Shown piece by piece: positions 1 through 5,532 of a stretch of DNA of 6,274 nucleotides (position 1 is the stretch's first letter; the number at the start of each line of letters is the position of its first letter). A model generated the notes under the pieces. It searched no databases and was not told where the DNA came from. It saw nothing but the letters and a program-made list of their open reading frames with translations. This DNA comes from an uncultured Acidobacteriota bacterium (GTDB lineage: Bacteria > Acidobacteriota > Terriglobia > Terriglobales > Acidobacteriaceae), in the NCBI GenBank assembly GCA_903932385.1, contig CAIZGA010000333.1:1-6274 (forward strand). Direction: 5' to 3'. The translations under genes and the position numbers were made by a program.

Positions 1-156
1 ATCAGCAGATGGCCGCAGCTATCCGCACGCGTCGTTGCCGGTACGGTAGTCGCCAGTTGTTGCATCGAAGTCGCGCCTCGTTCTGTGCCGATTTGAGGCT
101 GCTGCCAATTGGGGTCACGGCGGCTATGCCTGTGTTGCGATTCTACAAAAAAATCG
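1..156. other. Region downstream of the operon, no established gene
   Basis: This is the stretch after the TolC-like stop. On the minus strand an ATG at 65-63, with GAGG at 79-76 (10-nt spacing), opens a frame to the left edge (MQQLATTVPATTRADSCGHLL). It could be the start of another gene, but 21 residues without a recognisable motif are too few to call. On the plus strand a frame is open from position 3 to a TAA at 171-173, with no family resemblance. I see no convincing terminator: a 6-bp inverted repeat (137-142 with 152-157) has its T-run in the loop rather than after the stem. Confidence 0.3.
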
Positions 157-2166
157 CTAGGGCGCGAGTTGGGTAACGACGCCGGACCTTGCATCTTCGA
201 TGGAGACGCCAACACGGTCCAGAGTTTCTCCGGTTGCACGATCAATATCAACTTTAGCTTGCTCATAGGCGGTTTGCGCGGTAATCAGGGCAAGCTCAGC
301 CACAGCGAGGTCGTGATTGGCAAGAAGCGTGTCGTAGCCGGACTTGGCGCCAAGCTGTTGTTCCTGCTTGGTGATATCGAACGTGCTTTGGGCAAGGTCG
401 CGTGCCTTCTGCAAAGCATCAACGCGGGCGCGAGCCTGTTGCAGAGCGTATTGCGAGTTGCGGACATCGAAGCGGATGTTCTTCTTTTGCTCCTCGAAGA
501 TGATTTCGCTCTGGCGATATTCGAGCACGGCGCGGAACTGGTCGGCCTTGGCCTGACGGTTGCGCAGTGTGACAGACAATTGAAAGCCGACCTGATACTC
601 CGGTGCGGTGTAGTTGAAGGCGTTTTGCACGGTACCGCCGAGCCCGGTGGGGAGCGTACTTTCCGGTGTGCAACCGGAGCCGGACTGGCAACTGGGATTA
701 GGAACTCCGCCGATGCCAGTGCCGTTGTACATGCCGTAAAGAGTGAGCGATGGCAGCAACTCGTTTTTGATGGTACTCAAGCTGATTTGTGCGCGCTGCA
801 TGGCAAGTTCATCCATGGAGACATCGGGACGGTTCTTTTCCGCTTCGGCGATAAGCTTTTCGATGGGCTTGTTTTCATTTTCATCACTAGCGCCGATATG
901 GTCGAGCGGGATGACAGGCATGTCTTCAAGCGCCGGATCGTCGATGGCGCGAGTAAGTGCGTTCTTAAGGTAGAGCTCGTTCAGTTTAAGTTGTGCCTTG
1001 GCGACAGTGAGTTCACCTTCGCTAGCTGCAAGGTCTGACTGGTCCTTCATGACCTGCACTTTTGGGATGGCCTGCAGTTCAAGCTGCTTCTGGTCATCAT
1101 TCAATGTCTTCTGCGCGAAGGCAAGAACCTGTTCATCAATCTGCTCGGTCTGATAGGCGCTGACGAGATTCCAATAAATATTTTCAACCACGGTGATTGT
1201 GGCTATGGCCTGGGCCTTGAATCCGAGGTCAGTCAGTTGCTGGTTCTTCTTGGCGATGCGAATGTAGCGGTTGTTGGTGCCGAGACCAAAGCCGGCAAGT
1301 ACAGGCTGATAAACGTAGAACGTGAAATTTGATTGCAGCGTGGGATTGGTCTGGCAGTAGAGGCAGTTCGTGGTTTGGCGAAGCCCGCTGTAGTAGGCCT
1401 GAATATTCGTGCCGAGAGCAAAATACTGGGAATATTCTGTTTGCCCCTCAATCGTGTTGAGGTGGTAGAGGGGAGTGCCAGTAGTGATGGTGTTGGTAAG
1501 TTGCTCGGTAGTGTGATCAGTCCATGCAGCCGCGTAGAGTTGCGGGTCTCGTCCGTGCACAGTAGTACCGACACCGAGTGTGGACTGCACCAGACCACCG
1601 GCACCGCCGCCTGAAGCGCTGGCTGATCCGGCACTGCTGCTGGCGCTGCCTGCACTGCCACCACTGCTACCGGTTCCACCGCCACCGGAGGAAGAACCGC
1701 CGCCGGGAGTGCCTTGCTGTACGCCTACGTTGACGCCGTTGGCTTGGCCGCCGGCACGGGTTCGCGCGAGATCCGTTTCCGCGATGGGCAGGTTGTAACG
1801 GAACCAGGCGAGGTCGAGATTATTTTCAAGTGCGAGTGCAATTGCATCCTTCAGCGAAAGATAGAGTTTTCCTTCGCGCTCAAGATTCTGCAGCCGCGGC
1901 GAATTTGCCAGATCGAGCGGAGGGACGGTAGACGGCATGTAAGGCGCTAGAGGGTTATGCGAGTGCGGCATCTCGACGTGGAAATAACTGGCAGCCGTGG
2001 GTGGTTGCTGAAGCGTGTGCGATTGCTGTGCAAGTGTGAGTGCCGACTGTTGCTGCGGGGCCGGAGCGTCCGGCGTAACCGCTTGCTGGGCAGAGATGTT
2101 CGGTGTAGTCACAAGAGTGCAGAGTAAAAGCGCGAAGAGAGAGGATTGCGTGGCGGATTTGCTCAT
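157..2166 (-). CDS. TolC-family outer membrane efflux protein with Gly/Ser-rich insertion
   Basis: The 669-residue product should form the outer-membrane exit duct, a trimeric beta-barrel plus periplasmic alpha-helical tunnel. A signal peptide is evident: Lys3, hydrophobic LFALLLCTLV at 10-19, and a likely signal peptidase I site after ISA at 26. A Pro/Gln-rich linker covers about 28-95. The first OEP repeat starts with LSLKDAIALALENNLDLAW (103-121), which is typical of TolC relatives, and the second helical repeat covers about 435-645 (IAEAEKNRPDVSMDELAMQ at 439-457, SGYDTLLANHDLAVAELAL at 609-627). At about 670 residues it is much longer than E. coli TolC (roughly 490). The extra length comes from the linker, a Gly/Ser-rich stretch at 152-191 and loops with Cys268/Cys271 and Cys493/Cys499. 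A lipobox is not convincing: Cys16 lies inside the hydrophobic core after Leu residues. It is the last gene of the visible operon and directly coupled to the ATPase gene. Confidence 0.93.
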   Translation of the reverse strand: MSKSATQSSLFALLLCTLVTTPNISAQQAVTPDAPAPQQQSALTLAQQSHTLQQPPTAASYFHVEMPHSHNPLAPYMPSTVPPLDLANSPRLQNLEREGKLYLSLKDAIALALENNLDLAWFRYNLPIAETDLARTRAGGQANGVNVGVQQGTPGGGSSSGGGGTGSSGGSAGSASSSAGSASASGGGAGGLVQSTLGVGTTVHGRDPQLYAAAWTDHTTEQLTNTITTGTPLYHLNTIEGQTEYSQYFALGTNIQAYYSGLRQTTNCLYCQTNPTLQSNFTFYVYQPVLAGFGLGTNNRYIRIAKKNQQLTDLGFKAQAIATITVVENIYWNLVSAYQTEQIDEQVLAFAQKTLNDDQKQLELQAIPKVQVMKDQSDLAASEGELTVAKAQLKLNELYLKNALTRAIDDPALEDMPVIPLDHIGASDENENKPIEKLIAEAEKNRPDVSMDELAMQRAQISLSTIKNELLPSLTLYGMYNGTGIGGVPNPSCQSGSGCTPESTLPTGLGGTVQNAFNYTAPEYQVGFQLSVTLRNRQAKADQFRAVLEYRQSEIIFEEQKKNIRFDVRNSQYALQQARARVDALQKARDLAQSTFDITKQEQQLGAKSGYDTLLANHDLAVAELALITAQTAYEQAKVDIDRATGETLDRVGVSIEDARSGVVTQLAP
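1594..1713 (-). repeat. Low-complexity Gly/Ser(Ala)-rich coding segment inside the TolC-like gene
   Basis: Residues 152-191 are almost only Gly, Ser and Ala, with runs such as GGGSSSGGGGTGSSGG. The DNA is an irregular series of GGC/GGT/AGC/GCA codons rather than a perfect tandem repeat. It interrupts the first OEP repeat between a helix ending near residue 140 and the resumption near 195. It most likely forms a flexible loop, though its location relative to the barrel or the periplasmic tunnel cannot be fixed by eye. Such tracts are prone to length change by slippage. Confidence 0.75.
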
Positions 2167-2861
2167 TACTGTTGCACCTCGGATGCAATGGCGGCGCTAT
2201 CGCTGGTGAGCCAGCCATCGCGAAGTTCAATGGTGCGGGAGCCATAAGCGGCGTTCACCTCAGAATGAGTGACCTGGACGATGGTGACGCCCTGCTGATT
2301 TAATTTTTCAAAAAGTTCCATAACCTCTCGTGCTTGTTCGGAGTGAAGGTTGCCGGTGGGTTCATCGGCGAGCAACAGGGTCGGGGAGTGAACAACGGCG
2401 CGGGCGATGCCAACCAGTTGTTGCTGACCGCCGGAAAGCTGGCTGGGAAATAAATCTTTCTTTCCGACAATGTTGAAGCGGTCGAGTGCGTCGGCAACCA
2501 ACGCGGTGCGGTCGGCTTTGGGGATGTCTTTATACGAAAGCGGCAGGTCAATATTTTCTGCGACGGTAAGGTCGTCGAGCAGATGATAGCTCTGGAATAC
2601 CATGCCGATGCGGCGACGTGCCAAATCCGCGCGCTGTTTGCGGTTGAGCTCATGCACGGCGACGCCATCAAAGTGAAACGACCCGCGCCACTGATCATCC
2701 AACATGGCAAGGACATTGAGGAGTGAAGATTTGCCGGCACCCGATGGCCCCATGATGGTGACAAACTCGCCCTGGCGAATATTGAGGTTGATGCGACGTA
2801 GCACCCAGCTTTCAATGTGGCCGGTTTTATAGCTGCGTTCGAGATGTTTCAGTTCAATCAT
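2166..2861 (-). CDS. ABC transporter ATP-binding protein, MacB/LolD-type
   Basis: This 231-residue cytoplasmic ATPase is a normal length for the LolD/MacB-type nucleotide-binding family, which drives FtsX-like permeases. Visible motifs in order: Walker A GPSGAGKS at 38-45, Q-loop glutamine at 90 (IGMVFQSYHLLDDLTVAEN), signature LSGGQ at 142-146, Walker B LLLADEPTGN at 162-171 with catalytic Glu167, and the switch histidine His199 (VTHS). All catalytic residues are present. The segment after the signature reads QQLVGIARAV, with Leu149 where an Arg (QQRV) is typical. I chose the ATG at 2861 because MIELKHLERSYK is the usual start of the fold and a GGAG lies 5 nt upstream. The frame stays open to 3080, but that extension is Arg/His-rich and lies inside the permease B coding frame. 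Its TAA overlaps the next gene's ATG by one base (TAATG). It may serve permease B, permease A or both. Confidence 0.95.
   Translation of the reverse strand: MIELKHLERSYKTGHIESWVLRRINLNIRQGEFVTIMGPSGAGKSSLLNVLAMLDDQWRGSFHFDGVAVHELNRKQRADLARRRIGMVFQSYHLLDDLTVAENIDLPLSYKDIPKADRTALVADALDRFNIVGKKDLFPSQLSGGQQQLVGIARAVVHSPTLLLADEPTGNLHSEQAREVMELFEKLNQQGVTIVQVTHSEVNAAYGSRTIELRDGWLTSDSAAIASEVQQ
2175..2180 (-). promoter_or_regulatory. Ribosome binding site of the TolC-like gene
   Basis: GAGGTG on the minus strand, within the last codons of the ATPase gene, lies 8 nt before the ATG at 2166-2164. It supports that start, which also gives a clean signal peptide. Confidence 0.6.
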
Positions 2862-2862
2862 G

Positions 2863-2905
2863 GTTACTCCGTGCGCAGTGCGTCCATGGGTTGGATGGAG
2901 GCGGC
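2863..2905 (-). repeat. 43-nt direct repeat, copy 1 (permease B 3' end)
   Basis: This copy is identical over 43 nt to 5490-5532. It covers the permease B stop codon, its last 13 sense codons and one base beyond the stop. With one mismatch (2906 against 5533) the match runs on to 2917, covering 17 sense codons plus stop. It supplies the GGAG used by the ATPase gene. Confidence 0.9.
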
Positions 2906-5452
2906 GCGGCGTGCAGGGATGATGCCAGCGATGACGGCGGCGAATGAAAGTGACAGCGTGGCGAGCGAGAGGACGGTGAGGTCCCAGAACTGGACGCCGA
3001 AGAGCAGGGTGGAAAGCGCGGTGACGAAGTGGGCGCAGAGCAAAGCGATGGGGATCCCGATGAGGATGCCGAGGGCGCATTGCAGCATGGAACCGCGGAG
3101 AACCATGGAGACGACCGAGGTGCGTTCCGCGCCGAGGGCCATGCGGATGCCGATCTCTGAAGTGCGGCGGAGGATGCCGTACGATGTGATGCCGTAGAGG
3201 CCGACCGAGGCGAGAACGAGAGCGAGCAGGCCGAAGGTGAGGGTGAGGCGCGAGATCATGCGCTCCTGAGTGAAGTTGCCGCTGATTTGCGAGGCGAAGG
3301 TAGCGTAGTGGTCGACGGTGAGGTTGGGGTCGATCTCGGCGAGGGTTTTGCGGACGTTAAGTTCGAGGTCGGGAGTGAGCGCGTTCATCTGGAGGACGAG
3401 GGCCTGGGCGTAGAGGGAGGCGTCGATGGCTGCCGGCTTCGCAGGGGCCGAGTCGAGGTGCTTGGGGCCGAAGTGGCCTGGTTGGAGCAGAGGAAGGAAG
3501 AACATGGGCGGATCGTTCTCCTCGTGGGCATCGACGTACTTGGTGTTGTCAACGACGCCGACGATTTCGTAGTCGGAGCTGTTGGCGGCGACGCCGGCAC
3601 CGATGCGGCGACCGATGGGATTCTCACCGGGCTTGAAGAGCCTTTTCACGAAGGCCTGATTGACGATGGCGACAGCGGGCGCGGTGGCTGTGTCTGCGTC
3701 GGTAAAGGCGCGACCGCGGATGATGCGCTGGCCGACGGAGCGGAAATAGTCAGGATTGGCGCGGTTGAACGAGGAGCCGATGAAGTGGCCGGCGGCGGGT
3801 TCGGGCTCACCCTGAGCGAAGACCCAGAAGCTCCAGCTGGTGCCTTGCAGCGGCGTGTAAAGGGAGAGGCCGATGTTCTGGACGCCGGGCATGGCGTGGA
3901 ACTTGTCTTCGATCTGCTGATAGAGGCCTTGGAGCTGCTCGGGTTTGTAGCCGGCCTTGAGCGGGTTGAGGTTGACGATGACGCGGTTGGAGGCGTCGAG
4001 GCCGAAGTCGCGATGCTCGAGGTTGTTGAGGCTTTTGCCGAGGAGGCCGGCACCGATGAGAAGGACTATCGAGAGCGCGGCCTGGAGGACGACGAGGGAG
4101 CGCTGAAGGAGCGAGCTGCTGCTCTTGGTGGTGCGGCTGGAGACGCGCATTGCGTCTGCTGGTTCTTCACGCGAAGTGAGCCAGGCGGGAGCGACGCCGA
4201 AGAGAAGACCGGTGAGCAGGGAGACGGCGAAGGCGAACCCGAGAACGGGCAGCGAGGGCGCGGCGTGGATGGGAAGGCCGGGCGCGTCTGTAAACATTAG
4301 CGCGAGCAGGAGGCTGGTGGCACCGTAGGCGACGACGATGCCAGCGAGGCCGCCGAGGCAGGCGAGAACGATGCTCTCAGTCAACATTTGGCGGATGATG
4401 CGGGCGCGGAAGGCGCCGAGGGCCAACCGGATGGAAGTTTCTGCACGGCGGCCCATGCCGCGGACGAGAAGAAGATTGGCGATGTTGGCGCAGGCGATGA
4501 GAAGGACGAGACCGGCGAGCGCCATGAGGAGATAGAGACTATTTGCAGCCTGGTGCTGCATGTTGGCGATGCCGAGGCCGCCGGGCGTGAGGACGATGTG
4601 CGCCTTGGCGAGCTGGGTCTTTCCGTAGGCGGTCTGCATGTCTGGAAGGGTGGAGAGCGCCTGCTGCTGGAGGCCGCTGAGTTTGGCTTGCAGAGTGGGT
4701 AGAGAGGTGCCGGGTTTGACTCGGCCGATAAGGAAGAGCCAGCCGAGGCTTGCTTCATCCCGTTCGGGACTGGAGCCGAGCGTTGGCTGCTGCGAGATGG
4801 GGAGGAAGAAACCTGGCGGGTCAGTGGACATGCGGTCGCCGTAGAAGGCCGGGGGCGTGACGCCGATGATGGTGACCGGATGGGTGTTCATGAGGAACGT
4901 GCTGCCGATGATGGACGGATCGCCGGCGAAGTCATGCTGCCAGGTCTGGTAGCTGATGACGGCTACGGGTGCGGCGGCGTCAGTATCATCTGCAGGAGAG
5001 AGGACGCGGCCGGCGTAGGGCTGGATGCCGAAGGTCTGGAAGTAATTGCCGGAGACGAATTCTCCGAAGGCACTGCGAGGCGTGGCGTTGGCATTGGTGG
5101 CGGCGCGGCGGACGGAGAGATCTGCCATGCCGGCCTGCATGGCGGCGAGCTGATCGAACTCGGGGGTGTGATCGCGGAGATATTTGTAGCCGGGGTAGGA
5201 AAAGATGGTGTAGTCGGGGCCCATGGAGCTGAGGTTGAGGTTGCAGCAATATTCGTTATCGCCGAGGCGAACGAGGGAGTTGGGGTCGACGACCGGAAGA
5301 TTTTTGAGGAGCACGGCATGGACCAGCGTGAAAATGGCCGTATTCGCTCCGATACCGAGCGCCAGTGTGAGCACGGCGACGAGAGTGAATCCCGGCGATT
5401 TGCGTAACCAGCGCAGCGCGTAGCGAATGTCCTGCAGGACGGCGTCAATCAT
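2864..5452 (-). CDS. ADOP-type duplicated MacB/FtsX ABC transporter permease B, full length
   Basis: This 862-residue inner-membrane protein has two MacB-like halves. A short cytoplasmic N-terminus (DIRYALRWLRKSPGFT, 8-23) leads into a membrane span at about 22-49. A first periplasmic core follows at about 55-300, including GNYFQTFGIQPYAGRVL (135-151), a Cys pair at 69-70 and VTIIGVTPPAFYG (193-205). The first FtsX domain has spans near 305-330, 358-387 and 402-424, with SIRLALGAFRARI (340-352) as a coupling segment. The second half starts with a span at about 452-474, then a periplasmic core at 480-730, with VAIVNQAFVKRLF at 594-606. Its FtsX domain has spans near 735-760, 788-812 and 824-845 and ends PARRAASIQPMDALRTE. 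Length and architecture match complete family members; no frameshift is visible. The ATPase gene begins 2 nt after its TAA, so it is the likeliest partner. Sampled lines are about 62-63% GC, richer than the neighbouring genes. The substrate is unknown. Confidence 0.95.
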   Translation of the reverse strand: MIDAVLQDIRYALRWLRKSPGFTLVAVLTLALGIGANTAIFTLVHAVLLKNLPVVDPNSLVRLGDNEYCCNLNLSSMGPDYTIFSYPGYKYLRDHTPEFDQLAAMQAGMADLSVRRAATNANATPRSAFGEFVSGNYFQTFGIQPYAGRVLSPADDTDAAAPVAVISYQTWQHDFAGDPSIIGSTFLMNTHPVTIIGVTPPAFYGDRMSTDPPGFFLPISQQPTLGSSPERDEASLGWLFLIGRVKPGTSLPTLQAKLSGLQQQALSTLPDMQTAYGKTQLAKAHIVLTPGGLGIANMQHQAANSLYLLMALAGLVLLIACANIANLLLVRGMGRRAETSIRLALGAFRARIIRQMLTESIVLACLGGLAGIVVAYGATSLLLALMFTDAPGLPIHAAPSLPVLGFAFAVSLLTGLLFGVAPAWLTSREEPADAMRVSSRTTKSSSSLLQRSLVVLQAALSIVLLIGAGLLGKSLNNLEHRDFGLDASNRVIVNLNPLKAGYKPEQLQGLYQQIEDKFHAMPGVQNIGLSLYTPLQGTSWSFWVFAQGEPEPAAGHFIGSSFNRANPDYFRSVGQRIIRGRAFTDADTATAPAVAIVNQAFVKRLFKPGENPIGRRIGAGVAANSSDYEIVGVVDNTKYVDAHEENDPPMFFLPLLQPGHFGPKHLDSAPAKPAAIDASLYAQALVLQMNALTPDLELNVRKTLAEIDPNLTVDHYATFASQISGNFTQERMISRLTLTFGLLALVLASVGLYGITSYGILRRTSEIGIRMALGAERTSVVSMVLRGSMLQCALGILIGIPIALLCAHFVTALSTLLFGVQFWDLTVLSLATLSLSFAAVIAGIIPARRAASIQPMDALRTE
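2867..2870 (-). promoter_or_regulatory. Ribosome binding site of the ATPase gene, inside the permease B 3' end
   Basis: GGAG on the minus strand is made by the last sense codons of permease B (ACG GAG) and lies 5 nt before the ATG at 2861-2859. It decides the ATPase start and implies translational coupling with permease B. Confidence 0.7.
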
Positions 5453-5487
5453 TGCATCACCTCGGTGGGTAGAGTGAGTTCAGTCAT
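5449..5487 (-). CDS. 12-codon mini-ORF coupled to the permease B start (possible leader peptide or gene remnant)
   Basis: In the junction after permease A there is an ATG at 5487-5485, preceded by GGAG at 5497-5494 with 6-nt spacing. It encodes MTELTLPTEVMQ and stops at a TGA (5451-5449) that overlaps the permease B ATG as ATGA. Its own codons for Glu-Val contain the GAGGTG that serves permease B. This layout fits translational coupling: ribosomes finishing the mini-ORF would be placed on the permease B start. The first codons (ATG ACT GAA CTC) resemble the start of the ATPase gene after permease B (ATG ATT GAA CTG), so it may be a decayed remnant of a duplicated junction. Nothing shows that the peptide itself has a function, and chance occurrence in 38 nt is possible. 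Confidence 0.35.
   Translation of the reverse strand: MTELTLPTEVMQ
5458..5463 (-). promoter_or_regulatory. Ribosome binding site of permease B
   Basis: GAGGTG on the minus strand lies 5 nt before the ATG at 5452-5450. It supports that start, which also gives the expected family N-terminus (MIDAVLQDIRYALRWLRKSP). Confidence 0.7.
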
Positions 5488-5489
5488 CA

Positions 5490-5532
5490 GTTACTCCGTG
5501 CGCAGTGCGTCCATGGGTTGGATGGAGGCGGC
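5490..5532 (-). repeat. 43-nt direct repeat, copy 2 (permease A 3' end)
   Basis: This is the second copy of the 43-nt identity, in the same orientation and the same position in its gene. The only difference in the next 11 nt is a synonymous Arg change (CGA here, CGC in permease B). It supplies the GGAG ahead of the mini-ORF. Paralogous genes often share protein sequence here, but 13 codons without a synonymous change is more than protein conservation requires. Confidence 0.9.

Noticed and set aside
137..157. Inverted repeat GCGATT/AATCGC at the TolC-like stop codon as an intrinsic terminator
   Set aside because: The stem is only 6 bp, half A/T, and the T-run sits in the loop instead of following the stem, so it does not match a Rho-independent terminator on either strand.
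3..173. Plus-strand open frame at the left edge as the end of a convergent gene
   Set aside because: It overlaps the TolC-like 3' end, is Arg-rich with no recognisable domain, and is short enough to be open by chance in GC-rich DNA.
109..1038. 309-codon open frame on the plus strand, antisense to the TolC-like gene
   Set aside because: It needs a TTG start without a clear binding site, shows no recognisable domain, and the opposite strand encodes an unmistakable OEP domain.
2862..3080. 73-residue N-terminal extension of the ATPase in the same frame
   Set aside because: The extension is Arg/His/Pro-rich, lies inside the permease B coding region, and is not found in this ATPase family. The ATG at 2861 has a good binding site and gives the normal family start.
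3287..4300. 337-codon open frame on the plus strand, antisense to permease B
   Set aside because: It lies wholly inside a well-supported coding sequence. Its translation is a Gly/Glu/Asp/Val-rich string without family features, as expected from the complement of a GC-rich gene.
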